A stretch of 64,000 nt of DNA from Bartonella sp. M0177 (GTDB lineage Bacteria > Pseudomonadota > Alphaproteobacteria > Rhizobiales > Rhizobiaceae), in NCBI RefSeq assembly GCF_016102285.1, contig NZ_JACFOY010000001.1:248001-312000 (forward strand), written 5' to 3'. The notes under the pieces were generated by a model. The model was not told where the DNA came from. It searched no databases and saw only the letters and a list, made by a program, of their open reading frames with translations. Both the position numbers and the translations under genes were made by a program. Below are positions 1 through 11,332 of the stretch, piece by piece (position 1 is the first letter of the stretch; every line of letters starts with the position of its first letter).

Positions 1-2186
<2,186 letters not shown>

Positions 2187-2202
2187 AAGAGTTTAAGAGA
2201 AA

Positions 2203-2320
2203 TGTTATTTCCGGCCATGCGCCAAACTACCCCGCAAAGAGCGGGCGGCAGGAAAATAACAGCGTTTTAACACTAACCCGGCGCGCTCGTGCCTTATCTC
2301 ATTATTATTTCAAAAGGCAC
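2203..2320 (+). promoter_or_regulatory. Structured rpsA leader RNA
   Basis: Three pairings are visible. An outer stem joins TGTTATTTCC (2203-2212) to GGAAAATAACA (2251-2261). An inner hairpin is CCCGC-AAAGA-GCGGG (2231-2245). A further hairpin joins GTGCCTT (2289-2295) to AAGGCAC (2314-2320), just before the AGGAG ribosome-binding site at about 2327-2331. Ribosomal protein S1 is autoregulated through its leader in other bacteria, so autogenous control is a reasonable inference. Confidence 0.55.
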
Positions 2321-2336
2321 TTCTTCAGGAGTTTCT

Positions 2337-4037
2337 ATGTCACAATACAATCCCACAAAAGCGGATTTCGAAGCCCTTTTGGCTGAATCCCTCCAGACCA
2401 ATGATCTCGTCGAGGGTTCGGTTGTTAAAGGCCGCATCATTGCAATTGAAAAAGATATGGCAATCATTGATGCCGGTCTTAAAGTAGAAGGCCGTGTTCC
2501 GTTAAAGGAATTCGGTGCCAAGGGTAAAGACGGTTCGCTCAAACCCGGCGATGAAGTCGAGGTTTATGTCGAGCGTATCGAAAACGCTATGGGTGAAGCT
2601 GTTCTTTCACGCGAAAAAGCCCGCCGTGAAGAGAGCTGGGTTCGTCTGGAAGAAAAATTCAACGCCGGTGAACGCGTTGAAGGCGTTATCTTCAGTCAGG
2701 TCAAAGGTGGTTTCACGGTTGATCTTGATGGAGCAGTTGCTTTCTTGCCGCGCAGTCAGGTCGATATTCGTCCGATTCGCGATGTAACGCCGTTGATGCA
2801 CAACCCGCAGCCTTTTGAAATTTTGAAAATGGACCGTCGTCGTGGCAATATTGTTGTATCACGCCGTACAGTTCTTGAAGAAAGCCGCGCCGAACAGCGT
2901 TCTGAAATCGTACAGAACCTTGAAGAAGGTCAGGTTGTTGAAGGTGTCGTCAAGAACATCACCGATTACGGTGCATTCGTCGATCTCGGCGGTATTGATG
3001 GCCTCTTGCACGTTACCGATATGGCATGGCGTCGTGTCAACCATCCGTCTGAAATCCTGTCGATCGGCCAGACTGTAAAAGTACAGATCATCCGTATCAA
3101 TCAGGATACACATCGTATTTCCCTGGGCATGAAACAGCTTGAAAGCGACCCGTGGGAAGGCATCAGCGAGAAATATCCGGTTGGCAAGAAGATCAAGGGT
3201 ACTGTTACCAACATTACCGATTATGGTGCTTTTGTCGAAATCGAGCCGGGTATCGAAGGCCTTATCCACGTTTCCGAAATGAGCTGGACCAAGAAGAATG
3301 TTCACCCCGGAAAGATTCTTTCGACCTCTCAGGAAGTCGAAGTTGTTGTTCTGGAAGTGGATCCGGCAAAACGCCGCATTTCTTTGGGTCTCAAGCAGAC
3401 ATTTGAAAACCCGTGGACAGCTTTTGCCAATAAATTTCCTGTTGGTTCTGTTGTTGAAGGTGAAGTCAAGAACAAAACCGAATTCGGCCTCTTCATTGGT
3501 CTTGAAGGCGATGTTGACGGTATGGTTCACCTCTCCGATCTCGACTGGAACCGTCCTGGCGAGCAGGTTATCGAAGAATACAACAAGGGCGATGTCGTCA
3601 AGGCTGTTGTTCTTGATGTTGATGTCGACAAAGAACGTATTTCGCTCGGTATCAAGCAGCTTTCCGGCGACAAGGTCGGTGAAGCCGTTGCTTCCGGTGA
3701 ATTGCGCAAAGGTGCTGTTGTAACTTGCGAAGTGACTGCAATCCACGACAATGGCATTGATGTAAAACTGGTTGACCATGATCTCGAAACAACAATCCGT
3801 CGTTCGGATCTGTCGCTTGATCGTGACGAACAACGTCCGGAACGCTTTACAGTCGGCCAGAAGGTTGATGCACGCGTTACCGCATTCGACAAAAAGACCC
3901 GTAAGATCACAGTTTCAATCAAGGCTTTGGAAATTGCCGAAGAAAAAGAAGCTGTTGCACAATATGGTTCATCGGATGCCGGTGCTTCGCTCGGTGACAT
4001 TCTGGGTGCCGCATTGAAGAAGCAGGAACAGGAGTAA
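2337..4037 (+). CDS. rpsA: 30S ribosomal protein S1
   Basis: Binds mRNA on the small subunit and promotes initiation on structured or weakly ribosome-binding messages. The 566-residue product carries a series of S1/OB-fold repeats, with the signature YGAFVDLGGIDGLLHV, YGAFVEIEPGIEGLIHV and FGLFIGLEGDVDGMVHL in the third to fifth repeats. The ATG at 2337 is preferred over an in-frame start at 2289, because an AGGAG lies just before it and homologues begin MSQYNPTK-like. A strong terminator follows. Confidence 0.96.
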   Translation: MSQYNPTKADFEALLAESLQTNDLVEGSVVKGRIIAIEKDMAIIDAGLKVEGRVPLKEFGAKGKDGSLKPGDEVEVYVERIENAMGEAVLSREKARREESWVRLEEKFNAGERVEGVIFSQVKGGFTVDLDGAVAFLPRSQVDIRPIRDVTPLMHNPQPFEILKMDRRRGNIVVSRRTVLEESRAEQRSEIVQNLEEGQVVEGVVKNITDYGAFVDLGGIDGLLHVTDMAWRRVNHPSEILSIGQTVKVQIIRINQDTHRISLGMKQLESDPWEGISEKYPVGKKIKGTVTNITDYGAFVEIEPGIEGLIHVSEMSWTKKNVHPGKILSTSQEVEVVVLEVDPAKRRISLGLKQTFENPWTAFANKFPVGSVVEGEVKNKTEFGLFIGLEGDVDGMVHLSDLDWNRPGEQVIEEYNKGDVVKAVVLDVDVDKERISLGIKQLSGDKVGEAVASGELRKGAVVTCEVTAIHDNGIDVKLVDHDLETTIRRSDLSLDRDEQRPERFTVGQKVDARVTAFDKKTRKITVSIKALEIAEEKEAVAQYGSSDAGASLGDILGAALKKQEQE

Positions 4038-4090
4038 TCCTTTCAGTCCTGTTATCGCAGGTGACTGCGATGGTTTTTAGATAAATCAGA

Positions 4091-4119
4091 AAACCCGCCT
4101 TTTGAGGCGGGTTTTTTTA
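4091..4119 (+). terminator. Rho-independent terminator of rpsA
   Basis: A GC-rich stem AACCCGCCT / AGGCGGGTT with a TTTG-type loop is followed by a run of T residues. Confidence 0.92.
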
Positions 4120-4654
4120 TGAGAGATAGCTTTTCGACATTTTTAATTGAACTTCGGTTTTTTATTTATAAAGCCTTAAAACCGCTTTATTGCCGCTTGA
4201 TCAACAGAACCGGTAAAGCACGTAGAATTAAGAATTTGCAAAAGAAAAGCTTTGCAAAAATCCGTAGTTAAAAAAGCGGCTATCAGCTTATTTTTCAGCG
4301 ACGAGAATGGGGAGGTTTCTTCCGCTTTTGAAAAAAATCGGGCAAGTACTTCTTGCCAATAATCACCTCATCTTATTGGTCACTGGAATTGGAACCATGT
4401 AATCGGTTTGATAAGCTGGCGGTGGTTATCCTGTGTATTTTATAAAAGCAAAGGGACATGGATTTTTCATGCTTTGAAAAATCAATGAAGTTCCGTTTTG
4501 CAACCGATCAGCCGAAACCGCGCTTCGGTTCGCTTTTAAAATATTTTGTTTTAAAAATTAAATGACAAAAGATGGAAGCATTGGTTGATTTGTTTATCTT
4601 TGGCGAACCACGTCATTCTTTTGTAAATATTAGGAGAGGGGAAAGGGAAGGACC
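4120..4654. other. Gene-free interval between rpsA and secB
   Basis: No credible reading frame or RNA gene. The only clear structure is a perfect 9-bp inverted repeat, GATTTTTCA/TGAAAAATC (4461-4483). In many Hyphomicrobiales rpsA is followed by sppA and ihfB and secB lies next to dnaQ, so this may be an old rearrangement junction. That is recalled from other genomes, not shown here. Confidence 0.5.
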
Positions 4655-4683
4655 AAAAAAATTCCCGCGAATTTCGCGGGAAT
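4655..4683 (-). terminator. Rho-independent terminator of secB
   Basis: Read on the minus strand, the stem ATTCCCGCGA/TCGCGGGAAT is followed by a T tract (the A run at 4655-4660 on the plus strand). It lies about 30 bases past the secB stop. Confidence 0.9.
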
Positions 4684-4712
4684 AATGGAATAATCGAAGA
4701 ATCTTTAAATTC

Positions 4713-5192
4713 TTACGAAGGATTGGACTTTTGTGCTTTTGCCTGTTCTTCGGCAATGCGCTTCTGGAACAGTCCTGCAAAGTCGATCGGGTCGATCATC
4801 AAAGGAGGGAAGCCGCCATTCCGTGTTGCGTCGGCAACAATCTGGCGTGCGAAAGGAAAGAGCAAACGCGGACATTCAATGAAAACCAACGGCATGATGT
4901 GTTCTTGCGGAATGTTTTTAACACGGAAGACACCACCATAAACGAGTTCGACATTGAAGAGCATATCCTTGCCTTCACCGGCTTTGGCGGTAAGCGAAAG
5001 GACAACATCATAGTTGCCATCTTCCATGGGATTGGCATTGACGTTGATTCCGATATTGATTTCTGGAGCTTTGTCTCTTGGTCGTAATGCCTGTGGAGCA
5101 TTCGGGCTTTCAAACGAAAAGTCTTTCAGATATTGGGTGAGGACCGTAAATACGGGAGCTTCGCCATTTTTATTTGCATCGCCTTCGGCCAT
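4713..5192 (-). CDS. secB: Protein-export chaperone SecB
   Basis: A cytoplasmic tetrameric chaperone that keeps pre-secretory proteins unfolded and hands them to SecA. The 159-residue protein has the family signatures: [12 protein letters not shown] near the N-terminus, [10 protein letters not shown], and the C-terminal half with [23 protein letters not shown]. Length is normal. It is on the opposite strand to rpsA and ends in its own terminator, so it is probably monocistronic. Confidence 0.97.
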   Translation of the reverse strand: MAEGDANKNGEAPVFTVLTQYLKDFSFESPNAPQALRPRDKAPEINIGINVNANPMEDGNYDVVLSLTAKAGEGKDMLFNVELVYGGVFRVKNIPQEHIMPLVFIECPRLLFPFARQIVADATRNGGFPPLMIDPIDFAGLFQKRIAEEQAKAQKSNPS

Positions 5193-5316
5193 AATGAAAA
5201 CCTTCTATGATTAGCGCCAAAACGCGCCTTGTGTGGTTGGAGATAATATGGGCTAGCATGTCACGCGCATTGTTGCAACAAAGCGGGCGAGCCTTTCACC
5301 ATTTTTCGCTTCATGA

Positions 5317-5841
5317 TCAATTTAAACGCTTGTTGTCGTCATCTTTTCGCCATGGCGAGTGTTCCGGGTCGGACGAATGATAATCCTCGGCATCAAGATC
5401 AATCGTTTGCGAATGGCTGTTTTCGTAATTGTTCTTTGTAAAACCGGCTGAAAAACTGGTGCGGACGGTCATTCTTTTCGACAGCCATTTCCATAAAAGA
5501 TCGCGTATTTGCGGGATAAAAAGCAAAAAACCGATAATATCGGTTACAAAACCCGGGATGATCAACAGGATAGCGGCTATAATAAGCAATGCACCATGGG
5601 CAAGTTCACGATCAGGCATATGACCGGCGGCAAGCTCGCTTTGCATTTTTGTGAGAAGCGTAATTCCCTGAACGCGCAAAAGAACAAATCCCGCAACCAT
5701 TGATAAAATGATAAGACCTAAAGTTGCGAGAACGCCGATCTGTTTTCCGACAATGATGAAACCGGCAATCTCGATAAAAATTGCGATGAGCAAAATCACA
5801 CCGGCAATATTGGGTGTCTTACGGTAGATATTTCCCACCAA
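5317..5841 (-). CDS. fxsA: FxsA family inner-membrane protein
   Basis: A 174-residue membrane protein. Hydrophobic segments lie at about residues 13-32, 37-55 and 83-108, followed by a hydrophilic charged tail. The segment LIIAAILLIIPGFVTDIIGFLLFIP is the FxsA/YtzA family core. In E. coli the protein relieves phage T7 exclusion when overproduced; its normal role is unclear. The frame opens with TTG at 5841 and GTG at 5838, with an AAGGA 5-8 bases upstream; either could be the start. fxsA beside secB and tim44 is the usual arrangement in Hyphomicrobiales. Confidence 0.9.
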   Translation of the reverse strand: MVGNIYRKTPNIAGVILLIAIFIEIAGFIIVGKQIGVLATLGLIILSMVAGFVLLRVQGITLLTKMQSELAAGHMPDRELAHGALLIIAAILLIIPGFVTDIIGFLLFIPQIRDLLWKWLSKRMTVRTSFSAGFTKNNYENSHSQTIDLDAEDYHSSDPEHSPWRKDDDNKRLN

Positions 5842-6023
5842 CGCTATCCTTTCGACGGTTTTTTTATGAGTTTAATATGCTCTATAGTACAATTCCTTCT
5901 TTAAATAGGGATTAAAAAGCCATATTTGAATGATGGCTTTTGCTGTTCTATATGTTTATGTCAATGATTATTGCCACACTTTTGGTTGTGGTGCCCCTTT
6001 AATTTTGGAGATTGGCCGCAAAG

Positions 6024-6713
6024 ATGGATTTCGACATTGTACTGGTTATTGCCCTGGTTATTGCCGTAGTGGTGTTTTTGCAGCTACGCAGTGTGTTGGG
6101 AAAACGTACGGGCTTTGAACGGCCACCTTTCGACCCTTATTCACGCCAGCCGGAAAATGCGGAAGAAAAGGAAACCGATACGGTTGTCGCATTGCCGAAA
6201 CCGGAAGCCAAAGCAGCCGATGATTTTTCCGATATTGATAAAATCGCACCTCAAGACAGCGACCTGAATAATGGCTTGCGCGCTATCCGCAAAGAAGACG
6301 CAACATTTTCACCCATTTCATTTCTGGATGGTGCAAGGGTCGCATATGAAATGGTTGTAACAGCCTTTGCAAAAGCGGATAAAAACACCTTGAAATCGCT
6401 TTTATCCGATGATGTCTTTGCCGGTTTTTCTTCTGCCATTGATGAACGTGATAAAAAAGGTGAAACTGTCAAATTTACATTTGTCGGCATTGATAAAATA
6501 GAAATTATCGATGCGTCGTGTGAGGCAGATATTGCGCAACTGACAATCAGGGTCGAGAGCGAGATTATCTCGGCAACTTACGATGATAGCCAGAAACTTG
6601 TCGATGGTGACCCGCAAACAATAGCTGAAATCAAGGATATCTGGACGTTTGCACGCAATGTCAAATCGCGCGATCCGAACTGGAAAATTATCGGCACAGA
6701 AGATGGTGAGTAA
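6024..6713 (+). CDS. Tim44-like domain membrane protein
   Basis: A 229-residue protein with one N-terminal transmembrane helix (about residues 3-19), a Pro/Glu-rich linker, and a C-terminal Tim44-like domain (about residues 90-229) that starts near SFLDGARVAYEMVVTAFAKAD. Bacterial members (TimA) resemble the matrix-side part of the mitochondrial import motor, and their function in bacteria is poorly defined. The ATG at 6024 is preferred to a TTG at 6012, because the GGAG at 6007-6010 would touch the latter. It is divergent from fxsA and followed by the Smr gene. Confidence 0.88.
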   Translation: MDFDIVLVIALVIAVVVFLQLRSVLGKRTGFERPPFDPYSRQPENAEEKETDTVVALPKPEAKAADDFSDIDKIAPQDSDLNNGLRAIRKEDATFSPISFLDGARVAYEMVVTAFAKADKNTLKSLLSDDVFAGFSSAIDERDKKGETVKFTFVGIDKIEIIDASCEADIAQLTIRVESEIISATYDDSQKLVDGDPQTIAEIKDIWTFARNVKSRDPNWKIIGTEDGE

Positions 6714-6771
6714 TTTTCTGTAGAAACGCTGGGTTCAGCCGATCACATCGGGCGTATAACTTGAAGGTTGC

Positions 6772-7335
6772 ATGACCATGGCTCGTGATAATAATCGGGA
6801 TGAGTTCTATCGGCTGAAACTTGAAGACCGTATTTTGTGGGATAAAGTGAGAAGCACTGCAATTCCCTTGGCAAAATCGGAGCGTTTCACGGTCGAGATC
6901 AAGGATATGCCGGCCGTTTTCTCAATGGAGCTTTTACGGCAGACCAGACTGAACAATATAACCGATGATAAGAGTGATCGGAAAGAAGCTCTGCCGAAGC
7001 TTTTTCCTTTTGATAAACCGACCTATCGTAAAATATCGCGCGGGCGTGTCGATATAGAAGGACGTGTCGACCTCCACGGGCTCTATCGCGATGAAGCCTA
7101 TTCGTTGCTTCTTAATTTTCTACAATCAGCGCGCCACCGTGGTTTGCGACATGTCCTTGTTATAACCGGTAAAGGGTTGTCGCAGGGGAGCGAAGGTGTT
7201 TTGCGGCAAGCCGTTCCCCATTGGCTGGAGACTGCACCTTTCCGCCAGATTATATCTTCCTTTGAAGATGCTCCGAGAAATCACGGTGGTAAAGGCGCGC
7301 TTTATGTGCGCTTGCGACGGCAAGCAAAAAACTGA
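6772..7335 (+). CDS. Smr/MutS2-type domain protein
   Basis: A 187-residue protein with a C-terminal Smr domain (about residues 98-183). It shows the core motifs DLHGLYRDEAYSLL and HVLVITGKGLSQGSEGVLRQAVPHWL, ending GGKGALYVRLRR. Smr domains bind and sometimes nick nucleic acids; the target of this stand-alone family is unknown to me. Two nearby ATGs (6772, 6778) are both possible. In related genomes mltA commonly lies between the Tim44-like gene and this one; here the gap is only 58 bases. Confidence 0.9.
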   Translation: MTMARDNNRDEFYRLKLEDRILWDKVRSTAIPLAKSERFTVEIKDMPAVFSMELLRQTRLNNITDDKSDRKEALPKLFPFDKPTYRKISRGRVDIEGRVDLHGLYRDEAYSLLLNFLQSARHRGLRHVLVITGKGLSQGSEGVLRQAVPHWLETAPFRQIISSFEDAPRNHGGKGALYVRLRRQAKN

Positions 7336-7669
7336 TTTGATAAAACTGTTCTGCCTGTTTTTTTGATCGTCAGGAATTATTTCCTGTACCTCATAATTTC
7401 CTTGGTAGCGGATATAATTGACGTTCAGGCGGAGGCTGTGTTTTCAAAAACAGATAGGTTTGATTGGCTGATGAACCTATCCGCGCTTTGCAAAAAAATT
7501 GTCGTTTTCTATTTCTGACAGGAAAGAGAAATTAATCGGAAAGCTTTTGCGTTAGGTGATACGAAACAATATCCACCGAAACCTGAGCCTGAAAACAATT
7601 ATCAGATCGCTGGATTATCTAATAATGGAGATATTTCGAAAATAGCAGGAAGAGCAATAATGGGGGGGG
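7336..7669. other. Gene-free interval between convergent genes
   Basis: No supported gene. It contains an inverted repeat GATAGGTT/AACCTATC (about 7454-7482) without an adjacent T tract, and a run of eight G residues (7662-7669) that abuts the stop codon of the DUF1402 gene. Confidence 0.5.
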
Positions 7670-8635
7670 TTAAAACAGCTTTTCAAGATCGTTGATTTTG
7701 CTGTTTACAAACCAGCCGTAATAATTTTCTTGCGGCAATTTAGGCTGTTCTCCATGTGCAACAGCTTGCTTGTTGTCTTCTGCCAATGCGCGCGCACGTG
7801 CTTCCGCACCACCGGTATTATAAAGTGTTGCCGTCAAACCCGGATTATCCGAAATATCAAAACCGGCAATCTGGCGGTAAGCGTCGATGGACTGGCGGAT
7901 TGTTGCGGCAATATAGGGAATGGTCTGATCGGGGTCCATAATAGTTTTATAGACTTGCCCGCCATTTTCCGCAGAAAGCTTGGGCAAACCGGAAATCCGG
8001 TTGACACGATCGGACATCATTAAAGCAGTGAGCGGGTTGACCTGTCCCAGTCCAAAGGTCTGGCCGGCAAAAAACGGTTGGAAAAATACCGCGCTAAAAC
8101 GGTTATTGGGATATTTTTTCCCGTCAACCGTTTTGCCACGAAAATCCTTATTCCAGATATTTTCACGGCATGTCCACAATCTATAGCTATCCGAGAGACC
8201 ATTGCAGGAAGAAAATTGCGGGCGTTTAACAAAATCGGTTACGTCTTCACCGTTATAGGCAAATTGGACCCCCTGACTGAGATAGGACATGCCTTTCACA
8301 TAATAGGTTTGCAAGCGGTCATAGACATCAACATTATAGGTGTGTTCGCCGATAATTGCTCCAGCGATATGAATAGGGTTGATGCCATAATCTTTTGCGG
8401 TTGCGACAATGCGTGCCCTTAGTTTTGTGTCATTTTTCAGAAGATTATAGATTTTCGTATATTTTGCAGCATAGCTTGTTGAAAGTTCGCGTGTGCGTTT
8501 TGCCGAAGCACCGGGAACCGGCGGTTGCACGGTATTACGATTACCGGGAGGAACGAGTGTTACAGCCTCTGCCTCAGTCAGCAATGATAAAATCAACGGG
8601 ATAATCAAACACAGCTTCTTCATGAATTTTGGCAT
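7670..8635 (-). CDS. DUF1402 family exported protein
   Basis: A 321-residue protein with a signal peptide (KKLCLIIPLILSLLTEAEA, about residues 6-24), so it is likely periplasmic. The mature part begins with a Pro-rich segment and the family-typical PGASAKRTR. Motifs such as IAGAIIGEHTYNVDVYDRLQTYYVKG and FGLGQVNPLTALMMSD suggest a lysozyme-like, soluble-transglycosylase-type fold (a helix with Glu plus a GLGQ motif). That is inference; the family has no established function that I know of. The ATG at 8635 has an AGGA at good spacing. It lies 121 bases downstream of the penicillin-binding protein gene on the same strand, which fits a cell-wall role. Confidence 0.82.
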   Translation of the reverse strand: MPKFMKKLCLIIPLILSLLTEAEAVTLVPPGNRNTVQPPVPGASAKRTRELSTSYAAKYTKIYNLLKNDTKLRARIVATAKDYGINPIHIAGAIIGEHTYNVDVYDRLQTYYVKGMSYLSQGVQFAYNGEDVTDFVKRPQFSSCNGLSDSYRLWTCRENIWNKDFRGKTVDGKKYPNNRFSAVFFQPFFAGQTFGLGQVNPLTALMMSDRVNRISGLPKLSAENGGQVYKTIMDPDQTIPYIAATIRQSIDAYRQIAGFDISDNPGLTATLYNTGGAEARARALAEDNKQAVAHGEQPKLPQENYYGWFVNSKINDLEKLF

Positions 8636-8756
8636 GTGCTTATCCTATCTAAGATTGCAAAGGTTTGTTCGTTAAAGGCTCAGTCGTTACAAGAACATTT
8701 TTATAGAGTCGATAGTAAATTGCTAGATATATCGGATATTTTTAGCGCATTACGCA

Positions 8757-10826
8757 CTACCGCCCACGTAAAAAGTCAAAAAATGAACGTTTTTTTTGTG
8801 GAGCAGGTTGTGCCTCACTCACATCTGCAGGCGGGCGGGGGGCCCAATAATCATCATTGCTACCCGGTTCCGGCGGTGGAGCCGGATAAGGTGTTGTCGA
8901 CGGTTGTTCACTCTCCGGCAAAATATCGTTGCCTCCGGGAACCGCATTTTGCAGGTTATAATTACCCGGAAGCGGCAAAACCGGCAGGGATTTTTCGGCA
9001 ACTGTCATATAGGATTTCCATGCGCGCACGGGAAGTGAACCGCCGGAGATTGTTTTCATCGGATGGCCATCGTCATTGCCGAACCATATGCCTGTGACAT
9101 AATCTGTTGTATAGCCGATAAACCATGCGTCGCGAAAATCCTGACTTGTACCGGTTTTTCCTGCAGCCGGACGGTCAATTGCGGCTTTCCGTGCCGTACC
9201 GTTCTCGACAGTCTGTTCGAGCATCGCATTCATCATGCCGACGATATCCGATTCAACAACACGATTGGCTGTAATTTCACCAAAATCATAAATGGTTTTA
9301 CCGTTTGTATCTTCTACTTTCGAGATAAGTCGTAATTGCGGCTTATAACCGCCATTGGCAAAAGGCACAAATGCGCCGGTCAATTCAAGCAGGCTCACTT
9401 CCGATGTACCAAGTGCGATAGAGGCATTGTCGGAAAGTGCCGAATGGATACCGAGACGGTGAGCCACTTCAATAACCTTGTCGGTACCGACCTCCATAAT
9501 CAATTGGGCGGCAACAGAGTTCAGCGAATGGGATAAAGCGGTGGTCAATGTGACTTCCCCCATATATTTGCCGCCGTAATTTTTTGGCGTCCAGTTGCCA
9601 ATTCTGACCGGTGCGTCGTTGCGGATAGTATTGGGGGTCCGACCGGCTTCAAGTGCAGCAAGATAGACAAAGGGTTTGAAGGTTGAACCGGGTTGTCTTT
9701 TTGCGTCGGTCGCACGGTTGAACTGGCTTTGCGCGTAGTCGACACCGCCTACCATGGCACGGATTGCCCCGCTTTTATCAATGGATACAAGCGCACCTTG
9801 GCTCACGTCGCGTTTTTCTCCATTTTCGGAAATTTGTGTGCGGATTGCTTCTTCGGCAGCACTTTCGAGAGTCATATCAAGCGTGGTTTCAACCACAATA
9901 TCCTTATCTGTCTCGCCGATGAGAAACGGTAATTGTTGAACAACCTGATCGGCCACATAGTTTTCCGAGCCGGTCCAATAGGATTGAGCCCTTGCCATCG
10001 GTTCGGCTTCTGCCATAGCTACCTGGGCGTCACTCACCATACCTTCTTCTTTCATGGCAGCAAGAACAAGTTTGGCACGGTCATTGGCAGCTTTGGGATC
10101 ACGTGCAGGCGAAAGGCGCGAGGGTGCTTTTAATAATCCTGCCAGAGTTGCTGCTTCCATCAAATCAATATCTTTAGCAGATTTTCCGAAATATCGACGC
10201 GAGGCCGCTTCAACACCATAAGCACCTGAACCGAGATAAACACGGTTCAAATAGATTTCCAGAATTTGATCTTTGGTATATTTGTGCTCGAGCCAGAGTG
10301 CCAGCAGTGCTTCCTGCACCTTTCTTTCCAATGTCCTGTCGGGAGAAAGAAACAGATTCTTTGCCAATTGTTGGGTAAGTGTCGAGCCACCCTGTTTGCT
10401 GCGGCTATGGATAATATTGGTTACCATTGCGCGCGCAATTCCGATCGGGTCAACGCCATAGTGGTCGTAAAAACGGCGGTCTTCAATTGCCACCACGGCC
10501 TTCGGTATCCACGGGCTCATTTCTTTCAATGAAAGTGCTTCGCCACCTGTTGTTCCGCGATTGGCTATCAGAAATCCGTTGCGATCAATAATGCGCACAT
10601 TTGGTGGCCTTTGGGGGATATTCCATGTTGAAGCTTGCGGCATTTTAAGTGCGACATAGCCGACATAAGCTGCAATAGCTATAGCGCCCCATATAGCAAG
10701 AATGAAACACCATTTGATCAGACGGAACATAAACCCATGCTTTTTTCGTTTTTCCCGCGACTTGCCCCTTTTCGCGGCGGGCCCTCCTTGCGGCGGCAAT
10801 GCCCGGTCTTCATCGGTCAAGCGCAT
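8757..10826 (-). CDS. Class A penicillin-binding protein (glycosyltransferase/transpeptidase, PBP1a-like)
   Basis: A bifunctional peptidoglycan synthase of 689 residues. Order: a basic cytosolic tail, a transmembrane helix (about 35-60), a GT51 glycosyltransferase domain with the catalytic Glu115 in AIEDRRFYDHYG and the GGSTLTQQLAKNLFL motif (147-160), then a transpeptidase domain with STFK (381-384), SLN (434-436) and KTG (557-559). The C-terminal tail is Pro-rich. All catalytic motifs are present. It is transcribed toward the DUF1402 gene and is probably its operon partner or upstream neighbour. Confidence 0.95.
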   Translation of the reverse strand: MRLTDEDRALPPQGGPAAKRGKSREKRKKHGFMFRLIKWCFILAIWGAIAIAAYVGYVALKMPQASTWNIPQRPPNVRIIDRNGFLIANRGTTGGEALSLKEMSPWIPKAVVAIEDRRFYDHYGVDPIGIARAMVTNIIHSRSKQGGSTLTQQLAKNLFLSPDRTLERKVQEALLALWLEHKYTKDQILEIYLNRVYLGSGAYGVEAASRRYFGKSAKDIDLMEAATLAGLLKAPSRLSPARDPKAANDRAKLVLAAMKEEGMVSDAQVAMAEAEPMARAQSYWTGSENYVADQVVQQLPFLIGETDKDIVVETTLDMTLESAAEEAIRTQISENGEKRDVSQGALVSIDKSGAIRAMVGGVDYAQSQFNRATDAKRQPGSTFKPFVYLAALEAGRTPNTIRNDAPVRIGNWTPKNYGGKYMGEVTLTTALSHSLNSVAAQLIMEVGTDKVIEVAHRLGIHSALSDNASIALGTSEVSLLELTGAFVPFANGGYKPQLRLISKVEDTNGKTIYDFGEITANRVVESDIVGMMNAMLEQTVENGTARKAAIDRPAAGKTGTSQDFRDAWFIGYTTDYVTGIWFGNDDGHPMKTISGGSLPVRAWKSYMTVAEKSLPVLPLPGNYNLQNAVPGGNDILPESEQPSTTPYPAPPPEPGSNDDYWAPRPPADVSEAQPAPQKKRSFFDFLRGR

Positions 10827-11332
10827 ATCAGAACCGCTCCGATTTTTTCAAGACTAGCATTTTTATTGAATATTGCCGACATGGAAAGACTTTTAAAAAA
10901 TTTCGAGAACCTGCGCTTTAAACCGGAAACCGGATTGAACATTTCGCTGTTTTGCTAGCATAGCAGAATGATTCCGGCAATTTTAAGTAAGATCGATTGC
11001 ACTATCCAATCATTTCAAAAGCTTCAAGCACTTCCTCACTATTATTTATGATCTGTTATATTTTTCTCTCAAGAGAAGCGAAATATCGCGCTAGCAGAGA
11101 TTTCCGCAATTTAACAAACCGGTTTCCATATGGGCGTGGTTTGATTTCCTTTGGAGGGTATCATTTTTCTCTAAAATTGTTTTTATCGAAAAGTCCGGCA
11201 ATAGATCAGCTCCCGATTTCCGATAAATACGATAAATCAGCTCCAAGGGATTGTCCGGTTGCTTACGTTCAATGAAGTTTAAAATGGTAATGAAGCCGAA
11301 TGGCGGTTTAGCCAATCGGCTGCATTGAATTT
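10827..11332. other. Gene-free interval upstream of the PBP gene
   Basis: No supported gene; short frames here have no recognisable content. It should hold the PBP promoter near its left end. Close to hslO an imperfect hairpin (GCCGAATGG ... CCAATCGGC, about 11292-11322) may help to end hslO transcription, although no T tract follows it. Confidence 0.45.

Noticed and set aside
2859..3833. Long open frame (324 codons) on the minus strand inside rpsA
   Set aside because: It is a shadow of rpsA in another frame. Its composition follows the reverse of the S1 repeats, and it has no recognisable domain.
7662..7669. Run of eight G residues at the DUF1402 stop codon, considered as a phase-variable tract
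   Set aside because: It lies just outside the coding sequence, so slippage would not switch the gene. At most it could shift the 3' context.
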